DNA of 64,000 nucleotides, from the NCBI RefSeq assembly GCF_022179645.1, contig NZ_BPRA01000008.1, positions 62,001-126,000 on the forward strand, written 5' to 3'. Numbering within the stretch: position 1 is the stretch's first letter; every line of letters begins with the position of its first letter. A program made the position numbers and the translations under genes. Under the pieces are notes generated by a model, which was given only the letters and a program-made list of their open reading frames with translations, searched no databases and was not told the DNA's origin. Positions 9,142-19,941 of this stretch are shown in pieces. Source of the DNA: Methylobacterium thuringiense. Lineage in GTDB: Bacteria; Pseudomonadota; Alphaproteobacteria; Rhizobiales; Beijerinckiaceae.

Positions 9142-10203
9142 TCACACCTGTCCGTGTACGAGGTCGTGGATGAAGCCGAGTTTCTTCATCACATCCGGGG
9201 CCAGCACGAACGGATAGAGGTCGCGCTCGCCCATGGCACGGCTGACGCTGTTCATGGCGAAGACGAAGGGCAGCCAGGCGTCGATGACCTGCTGGGCCGA
9301 TGCGGCCGCGTAGGGATCGAAATCGATCCGGGTCGCGAAGTCGCCCCGCGCGTCGAGCAGCGGCTGTACCTGCATGCCGAAGGCCGAGGCCATCTCCAGG
9401 GTGTCGACGATGTGCAGGTAATGCGCCCAGGTCTCGGCGAAATCCTCCCAGGGGTGGGTGGTGGCGTATGAGGAGACGAAGTGCTCCTGCCAGTCGGACG
9501 GCGCGCCGTTCTCGTAGTGGCGCTTCAGCGCCTCGCCGTAATCCTGCGAATCGTCGCCGAAGATCGCGCGGCAGGCCTCGAGCTTGCCGGCATCGCGCAC
9601 CAGCAGGTCCCAGTAATGGTGGCCGACCTCGTGGCGGAAATGGCCGAGCAGGGTGCGGTAGGGCTCGCCCATCTGGCTGCGGCGCTTGGCCCGCTCGGCG
9701 TCGTCGGCCTCGATCAGCGCGATGGTGATGACGCCGTTCTCATGGCCCGTCATCACCTTCGGTCCGCCCCCGGGCGGCGGCTCGGCGAGGAAGTTGAAGA
9801 CGAGGCCGTGCTCGGGATCGTCCGCTCGCGTCGTCAGCGGCAGGTTCCAGCGCATCAGAGCGTAGAACAGGCGGTGCTTGGCGAGTTCCATGTCGCGCCA
9901 GCGGGTGAGGTTCTTCTCCTCCGTCAGGTCCGGCACGGTACCGTTATGGCGGCAGGCGACGCAGAAGGCGTCGGTCGAGCCCGGCGGTACCAGCCAGTTG
10001 CAGGCGTCATGCGCCGCATTGGTGCAAAAGAAGCTCGGCCGCTGCGGCGCGGCCAGCGGGCTCCAGGTGTCGTTGCCGGCCGGCTGCAGCGCCGAGAGGG
10101 TGCCGGTCTCCGGCAGGTAGGCGAGCCGATGGCCGCAGCGGCCGCAGGTCCGATTCTCGAAATAGACGATGTTGCCGCAGGACTGGCACTGGAACAGCTT
10201 CAT
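9142..10203 (-). CDS. Zinc-ribbon metallopeptidase (putative, DUF2248-like)
   Basis: A 353-residue protein with two zinc-binding regions: CxxC pairs at residues 6/9 and 20/23, and a second set at 60, 68, 81 and 84. The catalytic-looking HEVGHH motif is at 191-196. A C-terminal helical part follows (WEDFAETWAHYLHIVDTLEMA), where a downstream Glu could be the third zinc ligand. This matches the uncharacterised putative-metallopeptidase family with an N-terminal zinc ribbon. No signal peptide is seen. The start at 10203 is chosen because MKLFQCQSCG begins the zinc ribbon. Confidence 0.8.
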   Translation of the reverse strand: MKLFQCQSCGNIVYFENRTCGRCGHRLAYLPETGTLSALQPAGNDTWSPLAAPQRPSFFCTNAAHDACNWLVPPGSTDAFCVACRHNGTVPDLTEEKNLTRWRDMELAKHRLFYALMRWNLPLTTRADDPEHGLVFNFLAEPPPGGGPKVMTGHENGVITIALIEADDAERAKRRSQMGEPYRTLLGHFRHEVGHHYWDLLVRDAGKLEACRAIFGDDSQDYGEALKRHYENGAPSDWQEHFVSSYATTHPWEDFAETWAHYLHIVDTLEMASAFGMQVQPLLDARGDFATRIDFDPYAAASAQQVIDAWLPFVFAMNSVSRAMGERDLYPFVLAPDVMKKLGFIHDLVHGQV

Positions 10204-10444
10204 GGGGAGTCTCGCACGGATGGCCGCCTTGGCCGTCATTCATCCCCGCATCAATGCCGGACGGGCGCGGACGTTCACCGAAAAAGCCGAACGGAATCAG
10301 GATTTTGCGTCGGGAGCCGGGGAACCGCCCGAATTGCTCAAGCGATGGGCAGCCGGCCGTGCATTTCGGCCCTACGGGCTGAACTCCGGCAGGACGACCG
10401 CGTTGGAACAGTGTCGCCACATCCTGCCCGGACGGCACCCGACC

Positions 10445-10711
10445 ATGACCGTGCAAAGCCTTCTCTGCATTCTGGTTCTGGCACCGCTCGTGCCGACGCT
10501 CGCCTCGGCCGAGACCGCGCCGGATCGCACCGGGACCGGCGGCGGCCCGCGTTCGACGATCACGGCTCCGTACACGACCGCGACCGGCGTCACCAAGCCG
10601 CCGGGCGCCGAGGAGGGGCCGGCGACCCCGGCCGAACGGCGCGACCTGCAGCGGATCGAGCGCGAGAACGACAGGATCGACAGTGGCATCTGCGACGGCT
10701 GCCGCAAGTAG
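10445..10711 (+). CDS. Small exported protein of unknown function
   Basis: An 88-residue protein with a Sec signal peptide (about 1-22, ending ASA) and a short polar mature part that ends in CDGCRK with a CxxC pair. The mature region has a Glu/Arg-rich helix (AERRDLQRIERENDRID). I recognise no family. It lies 46 bp upstream of the SOUL gene on the same strand and could share its transcript. Confidence 0.6.
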   Translation: MTVQSLLCILVLAPLVPTLASAETAPDRTGTGGGPRSTITAPYTTATGVTKPPGAEEGPATPAERRDLQRIERENDRIDSGICDGCRK

Positions 10712-10756
10712 GTTTTCAAGGTCGATCAGCGGACGGAGACGATCCTGTATTTTCTG

Positions 10757-11332
10757 ATGACGATCCTGACGTCAGTGCTGGCGGTGTTCGGCATCCGCGG
10801 GCCGCTCGAAGAGAGCACCTATCGGGTGACACGCACACTCGACCGCGGCGTCGAGATTCGCGTCTACGCGGCGCGCTCGGCCGTCGAGACCGGAATGGTG
10901 AGGGAGGGCGACAGCGACGCCTTCCGCCGTCTCTTCGCCTACATTTCCGGCAGCAACCGCAACGGTACGCGCATCGCCATGACCGTGCCCGTCGAGGCGA
11001 CCGGCCAGCGCATCGCCATGACGGTGCCGGTGGAGCAGGACGCGGCCCACATGCGCTTCTTCCTGCCGACCGACCTGACGGGCGATCCGCCGGCGCCGAC
11101 TGATCCGAAAGTCGGCCTCGTCACCGTGCCCGAGCAGCGTCTCGCCGTGCTGCGCTTCACCGGCCGGGCGACAGAGCGGGCGCGAAAGAAGCAGACGGTG
11201 CGGCTCCTCAAGGTACTCGCGGAGGCGGGCATCGCGGCGGAGGGTGCGCCCTTCTTCATGGGCTACGACCCGCCGTTCACGATTCCCTTGCTGCGGCGCA
11301 ACGAGGTTGCGATCCGGCTTCCTGCCGCGTGA
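10757..11332 (+). CDS. SOUL-family haem-binding protein
   Basis: A 191-residue SOUL/HEBP-domain protein. The family core is visible: STYRVTRTLDRGVEIRVY, the IAMTVPV motif, RFFLPTDL, and a C-terminal YDPPFTIPLLRRNEVAIRL. Relatives bind haem or tetrapyrroles. The nine-residue string RIAMTVPVE occurs twice (about 72-80 and 85-93), where homologues usually show a single IAMTxPV followed by a longer stretch. A hydrophobic N-terminus (1-13) may be a weak anchor. It sits inside the split cytochrome c maturation region. Confidence 0.85.
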   Translation: MTILTSVLAVFGIRGPLEESTYRVTRTLDRGVEIRVYAARSAVETGMVREGDSDAFRRLFAYISGSNRNGTRIAMTVPVEATGQRIAMTVPVEQDAAHMRFFLPTDLTGDPPAPTDPKVGLVTVPEQRLAVLRFTGRATERARKKQTVRLLKVLAEAGIAAEGAPFFMGYDPPFTIPLLRRNEVAIRLPAA

Positions 11333-11338
11333 ACGTCG

Positions 11339-12826
11339 TCAGGCGCGCCGCACAGCCGCCGCGTCGAGGCTCTTCACGAAGGCGGAGGTGACGCTGCGGA
11401 GCACTTCGACCTGCTCGCGCACGGCCGTGGTTGAGGCCTGGACCTCGCCCGCCACCGTGGTGGTGGTGCCGAGCACCAGCGAGACCGCGCCAACATGCTC
11501 GGCAGCCGAGCCGGCCTCCCGCACGGTGGCGTGGACGTTCGCGTCCATACTCGCCATCGCCTCGCGCTGGCGCGCGACGGCGTCGACGATGGCGCCCGTC
11601 GCCCGCTCGATGTCGGCGATACGGCCGGCGAAGGCGTGCATGAAGGCGACCGATTGCTCGGTGGCGCTCTCGACGTCACGGATCTGCGCCGCGATCTCCT
11701 CGGTGGAGCGGGCGGTCTGGCCGGCGAGGTTCTTCACCTCCGCCGCGACCACGGCGAAGCCTCGGCCGGCCACGCCGGCGCGGGCAGCCTCGATCGTCGC
11801 GTTGAGGGCGAGCAGGTTGGTCTGTTCGGCGACGGAGCGGATCGTCGTGATGACCGAGCCGATGCGCTCGACGGAATGCGTCAGCTTGCCGACGGTCTCT
11901 TCCGTGCGGCGAGCCTCGTCGGTGGCCGCGCGCGTCACGGCGCCGGTCTCGTCGAGATGGCGGCCGATCTCGTCGGCGGCGTGGGTGAGGTTGCGGCAGG
12001 TCTCGGCGATCTCGCGGATGGTCTCGCCGGCCCGGACGGAACTGTCCGTGGCGCGGCCGGCATCGCGGGTGGTGCGGTCGGCGAAGCGGCCGAGGCCGGC
12101 GGCGCTGTCGTCCATCGCACCGAGCGCACCCTCGATGGTCTCGACGACGCCCGCGACCGAGCCGCGGAATTCGCGGACCTGCTCCTGGAGAACCCGGTTG
12201 CGCTCGGCTTCGCGCCCGGCGCTGTCGAGGGCCCGGGCCTTCAGCGCCTCGGCCTCGTCGAGGTCGCTTTCGCTGCGCCGGAGCGCGTCGCTCGCGGCGA
12301 CGCCCATCTGCAGACGCACCACCAGCCAGACCAGCACGGCCGTCTGCGCGACGAGGATCGCCGCGTGCAGCATCACCCTGTCGATGCCGCCACCATCGGG
12401 GAAGACGAGGCTCGGCAGCGCGAGCGAGAGGCCGAGATGGTGCACGGCGACGATGCCGGCATAGGCGAGCAGCGCCCGCCAATCGAGCCAGGCTGCGACC
12501 ACCGCGAGGCAAGCGAAGAAGTACATGTGCAGGTCGATCTGCAAGGCGCGGCCGGTGCCGTCCTGCTTGAATATCGCCACCAGGATCGCGATGAGACCGG
12601 CGAGCGCCATGCTCGACAGGATGCGGGCGGGCGCTCCCGTGAGATCGCGGCGCGCGAACAGCGTCGGCGGGACGACCAGGGCGAGACCGACGAGCGCGAC
12701 GAGGGCAGTGGAATAGACGTCGCGCCAGGCATTGGCCGCGAGGATGATCGCGAGGTTGAGCCAGAGGAAGCCGATCAGGGCCTTGCCCGAACTCGCACGG
12801 AGCCGGTCGAGGGTCGAACTCTGCAT
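11339..12826 (-). CDS. Methyl-accepting chemotaxis protein with multi-helix membrane sensor
   Basis: A 495-residue chemoreceptor. Residues 15-190 form about six membrane helices without a periplasmic domain, including a [10 protein letters not shown] segment, so it probably senses something in or near the membrane. A coiled coil follows, then the signalling hairpin whose tip [15 protein letters not shown] is strictly conserved and should bind CheA/CheW. The frame is open upstream, but the ATG at 12826 follows the previous gene's stop by 11 bp and starts the first natural segment. Confidence 0.88.
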   Translation of the reverse strand: MQSSTLDRLRASSGKALIGFLWLNLAIILAANAWRDVYSTALVALVGLALVVPPTLFARRDLTGAPARILSSMALAGLIAILVAIFKQDGTGRALQIDLHMYFFACLAVVAAWLDWRALLAYAGIVAVHHLGLSLALPSLVFPDGGGIDRVMLHAAILVAQTAVLVWLVVRLQMGVAASDALRRSESDLDEAEALKARALDSAGREAERNRVLQEQVREFRGSVAGVVETIEGALGAMDDSAAGLGRFADRTTRDAGRATDSSVRAGETIREIAETCRNLTHAADEIGRHLDETGAVTRAATDEARRTEETVGKLTHSVERIGSVITTIRSVAEQTNLLALNATIEAARAGVAGRGFAVVAAEVKNLAGQTARSTEEIAAQIRDVESATEQSVAFMHAFAGRIADIERATGAIVDAVARQREAMASMDANVHATVREAGSAAEHVGAVSLVLGTTTTVAGEVQASTTAVREQVEVLRSVTSAFVKSLDAAAVRRA

Positions 12827-12837
12827 CTGGGTCTCGC

Positions 12838-13140
12838 TCAAACCGGAGCCGCGTTCAGGCATCCCGGCACCCGGGACGCGTCGAGGGTGATCCAGGCGCC
12901 CGCCCGCCGCAGTTTTCCGGCGAAATCCGCCCCGTCCGAGATCGCCACCGCGACCCAGGGCAGGGGCGTGCCGCGCAGCAATGCTCCCCCCGCCTGCGCC
13001 ACCACGCTCGCCGTCTCGGCGGGCGACGACCAGGGCGACGCGATCACGAGAACCGGCCGCCCGGCCTGCGGAGCGGCCAGGAGCAGGAGAGGGAGCGCGA
13101 CGCTGAGCATCGCCGTGGGGAGGACAACGAGAAGGCGCAT
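12838..13140 (-). CDS. Small exported protein, first gene with the chemoreceptor
   Basis: A 100-residue protein with a signal peptide (about 1-25, [22 protein letters not shown] at the start) and a mature domain containing [14 protein letters not shown] and a late cysteine. I do not recognise the family. It ends 11 bp before the chemoreceptor start on the same strand, so the two are probably one operon. A partner role for the receptor is inference only. Confidence 0.6.
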   Translation of the reverse strand: MRLLVVLPTAMLSVALPLLLLAAPQAGRPVLVIASPWSSPAETASVVAQAGGALLRGTPLPWVAVAISDGADFAGKLRRAGAWITLDASRVPGCLNAAPV

Positions 13141-13225
13141 CGGATGGCGGCAACAATCGCCGACAATCTCTAAACCGCCGCTTAACGTTAAGCCGTTTGG
13201 ATACTGTATTCCACGCTGAGCGCGG

Positions 13226-13894
13226 TTAGTCCGACCAGCGCAGGGCGGCCGCCGCCGCCAACGTGCCGACCACGGCAGCGATCAGGCTCAGTGCGCCGAG
13301 GATGATCAGCGGCGTGGCGAACGGCACCGTGCCGCCGAGGGCTGAATCCACGGCCGAGACCCCGAAGATCAGCGTCGGGATCATCAGCGGCAGCACCACG
13401 ATCGCCAGGATCAGTCCGCCCCGGCGGATCGAGGCGGTGAGCGCCGCGCCGACGGCGCCGATGAAGGTCAGGGCCGGCGTACCGACCAGCAGGGTCAGCG
13501 CCGTCGCGCCCATCGCCGTCGGCGAGAGCGCCACAAGCAGGCCGAACAGCGGCGAGGCCAGCGCCAGCGGCAGCCCCGTGGTCAGCCAATGGGCGAGCAC
13601 CTTGGCCAGCACCACCAGTTCCAGCGGGGCAGGGGAGGCGGTCATCAGGTCGAGGGAGCCGTCCTCCTCGTCGGCCTGAAAAATCCGGTCGAGGCCGATC
13701 AGCGTCGCCAGCACCGCCGAGAGCCAGAGGATCGCCGGGCCGATCCGCGAGAGCAGGTTCAGATCCGGCCCGAGCGCGAACGGCACCAGCGCCACGATCA
13801 TCAGAAAGAACACCAGCGACAGCGCCCCCGACCCGCCGACGCGGGAGGCGAGGACGAGATCGCGCCGGACGAGCGCTACCAGCACGCGGATCAT
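13226..13894 (-). CDS. ccmB: Haem exporter membrane protein CcmB
   Basis: A 222-residue inner-membrane permease with six helices. It contains the family patterns IFQADEEDGSLDL and RRGGLILAIVVLPLMIPTLI. With CcmA it forms the ABC part of the haem-handling CcmABC complex. Its ATG overlaps the ccmA stop by four bases (ATGA). Confidence 0.95.
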   Translation of the reverse strand: MIRVLVALVRRDLVLASRVGGSGALSLVFFLMIVALVPFALGPDLNLLSRIGPAILWLSAVLATLIGLDRIFQADEEDGSLDLMTASPAPLELVVLAKVLAHWLTTGLPLALASPLFGLLVALSPTAMGATALTLLVGTPALTFIGAVGAALTASIRRGGLILAIVVLPLMIPTLIFGVSAVDSALGGTVPFATPLIILGALSLIAAVVGTLAAAAALRWSD

Positions 13895-14529
13895 GCCCAG
13901 GCCTCCGCCTCGGCTGCATCCTCGGTGGCGGCCGGCGGCCCGATGCGGAGTTCGCGGGCGTCGTCGAGGCCGATCGGCATGTGGGTCGCGGCGACGACGA
14001 GGCCGCCGTCCTCGCGATGCCGGGCCATCAGCCCGGCGAGCACGCCCTGCGAGGCGGTATCCAGTGCCGCCGTCGGCTCGTCGAGCAGCCAGAGCGGACG
14101 CCGGCAGACCAGCAGGCGCGCCAGCGCCACCCGTCTTCTTTGCCCGGCGGAGAGGTAGCCGACGGGCAAGTTCAGGGCGTGGGCGAGGCCCATCGCTTCC
14201 ATGGCTTCCCGCGGAGACGCCGTCGGCGCGCCGAGGATATCGCGGGCGAAGGTGAGGTTTTCCTCCGCCGTCAGCGCAGCCTTCAGCCCGTCGCGATGGC
14301 CGACCACGTGCAGGCACTCCGCCAGCGTCGCCTCGCCGGCCTCCTCGACGCGAATCGTGCCGGCATCGGGTTTCAGGCGGCCGGCGAGCATGGAGAGCAG
14401 GCTCGACTTGCCCGCACCGTTGCGCCCGGTGACCATAAGCGCCTCGCCGGCCTCCAGCGCGAAGCCGAGCCCGGAGAAGATGCGGCGCCCGGAGCGACGG
14501 CAGGCGAGGTTTTCGACGATCAGCCGCAC
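13891..14529 (-). CDS. ccmA: Cytochrome c biogenesis ATP-binding protein CcmA
   Basis: A 212-residue ABC ATPase with Walker A GRNGAGKSSLL, signature YLSAGQRRRVALARLL, Walker B LWLLDEPTAALD and the switch His in VAATHMP. It energises release of holo-CcmE. The start is uncertain: a GTG at 14529 matches the family N-terminus (LIVENLACRRSG), while a GTG at 14580 would add 17 residues. It is the first gene of the ccmA-ccmB unit, facing an intergenic repeat. Confidence 0.94.
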   Translation of the reverse strand: MRLIVENLACRRSGRRIFSGLGFALEAGEALMVTGRNGAGKSSLLSMLAGRLKPDAGTIRVEEAGEATLAECLHVVGHRDGLKAALTAEENLTFARDILGAPTASPREAMEAMGLAHALNLPVGYLSAGQRRRVALARLLVCRRPLWLLDEPTAALDTASQGVLAGLMARHREDGGLVVAATHMPIGLDDARELRIGPPAATEDAAEAEAWA

Positions 14530-14688
14530 GGGTGTCCTGTCTGCTCCGGTCGCGCGCCGGCGGACCAAATCGGCCGGCACCCACCACGCCCCTCATACCG
14601 AGGTGCCACGTTAGCGGCCTCGAAGTACCCCGCAGCGGCGATCCAAGCCACCAGCGCCATTTGGGAAAAGCGTTCAGGGATGTTTCGA

Positions 14689-14715
14689 GCTGCTTCGCAG
14701 CACCTCAACATGAGG
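14689..14715. repeat. Intergenic double-hairpin repeat
   Basis: Two short perfect hairpins lie back to back: GCTGC-TTC-GCAGC (14689-14701) and CCTCA-ACA-TGAGG (14703-14715). The flank TTTCGAG is also present. The pattern resembles dispersed palindromic intergenic repeats common in Rhizobiales genomes. Confidence 0.55.
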
Positions 14716-14760
14716 ATTGTCGTGGATGCCAGACGGGGCAGCGCCAACGGCAAGCCCGTT

Positions 14761-15000
14761 TCAGCCGGTCGTTCCACCGTCGGCGTCGAGACCATAGCGC
14801 TTCAACAGTTCGGCGAGGTCAATCGTCTCGCCACCTTGCCTGCCTGCAGCTAACCGCGCTTCGACCAGTGCCGCATCCTCGAAATCCTTAAGGTAATCGA
14901 GGATCGCCTCGCGCACATGCCCGTCCCTGGTGCGGCCGGTCTTTCGGCACACGGTGTCGAGGCGACGCTCGATCTCGGGAGGCAAGTTCACGGCGGGCAT
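14761..15000 (-). CDS. Solitary ribbon-helix-helix antitoxin-like protein
   Basis: A 79-residue protein with an N-terminal ribbon-helix-helix ([12 protein letters not shown], then [21 protein letters not shown]) as in RelB/DUF6290-type antitoxins. The C-terminal tail ([15 protein letters not shown]) resembles the toxin-binding part. No RelE-type toxin follows: the 180 bases downstream hold only an intergenic repeat before ccmA. It is probably an orphan antitoxin or a stand-alone regulator. Confidence 0.8.
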   Translation of the reverse strand: MPAVNLPPEIERRLDTVCRKTGRTRDGHVREAILDYLKDFEDAALVEARLAAGRQGGETIDLAELLKRYGLDADGGTTG

Positions 15001-15284
15001 GGTGGTCTCCGGATGCCGCTGAATACGCACAGGCCGCCCCGAAAGCGACACCTGCGCCCGCCTGTCACCATCACCCCGTAGCGGCAAGTTTCGAACTGTT
15101 CTATACGGCGCGCAGGCTGCGCCGCGCGACCTCCAGGGCGTTCAAATCGCCCCTCGCGCACCACCCTGCCCGGGCACCCCCGGGGCGGCGCGCGCTCTTT
15201 GGAGCGTTTCCAGCCGAACACCGCTCGTGGCGCAGGTTATGCCTGCGCGTGTTCGACAACCGCCAAGCAAGGGTTCCGATCGCC

Positions 15285-17984
<2,700 letters not shown>

Positions 17985-17993
17985 GGCGCGATC

Positions 17994-18022
17994 GATCCTC
18001 GCCCGCTCGGCGGGCGGGGATC
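17994..18022. terminator. Strong hairpin between acnA and the DUF2325 remnant
   Basis: Thirteen-base arms (17994-18006 and 18010-18022) pair with one mismatch around a TCG loop. There is no T-run on either side, so it may be a processing or Rho-assisted end shared by the two convergent reading directions. Confidence 0.45.
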
Positions 18023-18032
18023 CTCCGGCAGA

Positions 18033-18218
18033 TCAGGCGGTTCGAATGCCGGCTTCCGGCATCGCCGCCTGCACGAACCTCGCGAGGCTGGTGCTGCGCA
18101 TCGGCCGAAACGGCATTCCGGCCGTCCCGTGGCTGACGCACTCTACCGGACACAGCACGAGGTCGCTGCGTCCGACGAGACCGGCGAGCGGGCCGAGGCA
18201 CGCAGAATCCTCCGCAGT
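18033..18218 (-). pseudogene. Remnant of a DUF2325-type protein gene
   Basis: On the minus strand one frame reads LGPLAGLVGRSDLVLCPVEC, then VSHGTAGMPFRPMRSTSLARF, ending at a TGA. This resembles the C-terminal part of DUF2325 proteins as I know them (GLVGRADLV..PVDCVSH...K..C...GKP..PLRSASL). The stretch between the His and the Pro-Leu-Arg-Ser motif, normally carrying Lys-x-x-Cys, is missing by about a dozen residues. There is no start codon, and a stop lies in frame just upstream. I judge it a truncated, internally deleted remnant. A ModE-type operator sits at its 5' edge. Confidence 0.5.
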
Positions 18219-18242
18219 CGCTATATCTAGTTATATATAGCC
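18219..18242 (-). promoter_or_regulatory. Putative ModE operator (Mo-box) upstream of the DUF2325 remnant
   Basis: On the plus strand the site reads CGCTATATC-N6-TATATAGCC, an inverted repeat with TATA-rich arms and a 6-base spacer. This is the architecture described for ModE-binding Mo-boxes in Alphaproteobacteria. It lies 51 bp beyond the modE stop codon and one base before the remnant reading frame, so it once probably controlled that gene. A second site with the same left arm lies at 29655-29678. Confidence 0.6.
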
Positions 18243-18292
18243 ATCTTGCCGCGATCGCGCGACCTTGGCAGGGGGGGCCGCCACCGGGGGGC

Positions 18293-18634
18293 TCAGGAAT
18301 CCTGCGGCACGGGAACGAGGCGGGCGAGGAACGGGGAGGCCGCCTTTTCGGCCGCCCGCTCGATCGCCCGATAATGCGCGACGACATCCGCCCCGAAGGC
18401 GGAGAGCCGCGCCCCGCCGCCGGCCTTGCCGCCGATCTGCGCCTCGACCACGGGCTGACCGAAGCCCTTGTTCATCGCCTCGACCAGCATCCAGGCCCGG
18501 CGATACGACATGCCGAGCGCCCGGCCCGCTGCCGAGATCGAGCCGTGTTCCGCGATCATCTCTAGGAGCTGTACCTTGCCGGGGCCGATGCGGTTGTCCG
18601 GTCCGAGGTCGATGCGGATACTCAGGCTCGCCAT
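18293..18634 (-). CDS. modE: One-domain ModE-type molybdate-responsive regulator
   Basis: A 113-residue winged helix-turn-helix protein of the ModE N-terminal type: IRIDLGPDNRIGPGKVQLLE, then SISAAGRALGMSYRRAWMLVEAMN, then the wing VEAQIGGKAGGGARLSAFG. Full ModE has two C-terminal molybdate-binding (mop) domains that are absent here, so effector sensing must work differently or through a separate protein. Two Mo-box-like sites and one half-site lie in this window, one 51 bp downstream. It is divergent from the alcohol dehydrogenase. Confidence 0.85.
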   Translation of the reverse strand: MASLSIRIDLGPDNRIGPGKVQLLEMIAEHGSISAAGRALGMSYRRAWMLVEAMNKGFGQPVVEAQIGGKAGGGARLSAFGADVVAHYRAIERAAEKAASPFLARLVPVPQDS

Positions 18635-18706
18635 CGGATCTCCCAGTCGGCGCGGTCGAGCCCGTACCGTATCACGCCGCGACTGCGTTGGGCCGGGCCT
18701 GTCAGG

Positions 18707-18730
18707 CGATAGTGGACGCCGTATATAGCG
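18707..18730. promoter_or_regulatory. Half Mo-box in the modE/adh divergent region
   Basis: The right arm TATATAGCG (18722-18730) matches the Mo-box arm exactly, but the opposing arm 6 bases away (CGATAGTGG) keeps only 4 of 9 positions. It lies about 75-95 bp upstream of modE and 63 bp upstream of the dehydrogenase start. It could be a weak autoregulatory site or chance. Confidence 0.3.
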
Positions 18731-18792
18731 CCGGACGGGGCGTCACGAGCCGACCTTCTCCTGCGTCGGGCTTCCAGCATTCACGAGGCATC

Positions 18793-19848
18793 ATGTTCCA
18801 GTGTATCGGCTACGGCACCCAGGAGGCGAGCACGCCCCTGAAGCCCTTCAGCTTCGAGCGCCGCGATCCCGGCCCGAACGACGTCGAGATCGAGATCGTC
18901 TATTGCGGCGTCTGCCATTCGGACCTGCACCAAGCCCGCAACGAGTGGCAGAACACGAACTATCCCTGCGTCCCCGGCCACGAGATCGTCGGTCGGGTGA
19001 CCCGCGTCGGCGCGGAGGTTTCGACCTTCAAGGAGGGCGACCTCGCCGGCGTCGGCTGCATGGTCGATTCCTGCCGGGAGTGCGACAGCTGCAAGGAGGG
19101 CCTGGAGCAGTATTGCCAGCCCGGCTTCACGGCGACCTATAACGGGCCCGCCCAGAAGACGGGCGAGAACACCTACGGCGGCTATTCGAGCCACATCGTC
19201 GTCGACAAGCACTTCGTGCTGCGCATCCCCGAGAACCTCGACCTCGCCGGCGTCGCCCCTCTGCTCTGCGCGGGCATCACCACCTTCTCGCCGCTGCACC
19301 ACTGGAAGGTCGGCCCCGGCCAGAAAGTCGGCATCGTGGGCCTCGGCGGGCTCGGCCACATGGGCGTGAAGATCGCCCACGCCATGGGCGCCAAGGTGAC
19401 GCTGTTCACGACCTCGCCCGGCAAGGAGGCGGACGCGCGACGCCTCGGCGCCGACAACGTGGTGATCTCGAAGGACGCCGACGCGATGGCGGCCGAATCC
19501 GAAAGCTTCGACTTCATCCTCGACACGGTCGCGGCCCAGCACGACATCAACGCCTATCTCGGCCTGCTCAAGCGCGACTGCACGCTGGTCCAGGTCGGCG
19601 CGCCGGAGAAGCCGCTCGACGTCAACGTGTTCAGCGTGATCTGGCGCCGCCGCAACTTCGCCGGCTCGCTGATCGGCGGCATCGCGGAAACACAGGAGAT
19701 GCTGGACTTCTGCGGCAAGCACGGCATCACCGCCGACATCGAGATGATCCCGATCGATGAGATCGAGACGGCCTACACCCGCATGCAGAAGAGCGACGTG
19801 AAGTACCGCTTCGTGATCGACATGGCTTCACTGCCGAAGGCGGCCTGA
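18793..19848 (+). CDS. Zinc-dependent NAD(P) alcohol dehydrogenase (cinnamyl-alcohol/YahK type)
   Basis: A 351-residue medium-chain dehydrogenase. The catalytic zinc site shows GVCHSDLH (Cys41) and GHE (62-64). The structural zinc cysteines are at about 94, 97, 100 and 108. The cofactor motif GLGGLGHMG is near residue 185. The family oxidises or reduces aldehydes and alcohols with NADP(H), for example cinnamyl or aliphatic aldehydes; the true substrate is unknown. The ATG at 18793 fits the family N-terminus. Adjacent to modE, divergently transcribed. Confidence 0.93.
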   Translation: MFQCIGYGTQEASTPLKPFSFERRDPGPNDVEIEIVYCGVCHSDLHQARNEWQNTNYPCVPGHEIVGRVTRVGAEVSTFKEGDLAGVGCMVDSCRECDSCKEGLEQYCQPGFTATYNGPAQKTGENTYGGYSSHIVVDKHFVLRIPENLDLAGVAPLLCAGITTFSPLHHWKVGPGQKVGIVGLGGLGHMGVKIAHAMGAKVTLFTTSPGKEADARRLGADNVVISKDADAMAAESESFDFILDTVAAQHDINAYLGLLKRDCTLVQVGAPEKPLDVNVFSVIWRRRNFAGSLIGGIAETQEMLDFCGKHGITADIEMIPIDEIETAYTRMQKSDVKYRFVIDMASLPKAA

Positions 19849-19941
19849 TCCGTCACGTCTGGGGGGTCGCGAGGACACCTCGCGATCGCCTGGGCATCGC
19901 GTCCCTCGACCGCGGGCCACTGGATCGCGACGCCGGTTCCG

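Noticed and set aside
14520-14795. Minus-strand frame as a possible RelE-type toxin after the orphan antitoxin
   Set aside because: Its centre is only the translation of the intergenic repeat, it overlaps the antitoxin out of frame and has no RelE features.
18046-18240. 64-codon plus-strand frame between acnA and modE
   Set aside because: It is antisense to the DUF2325 remnant, ends inside the Mo-box and has no domain or ribosome-binding site.
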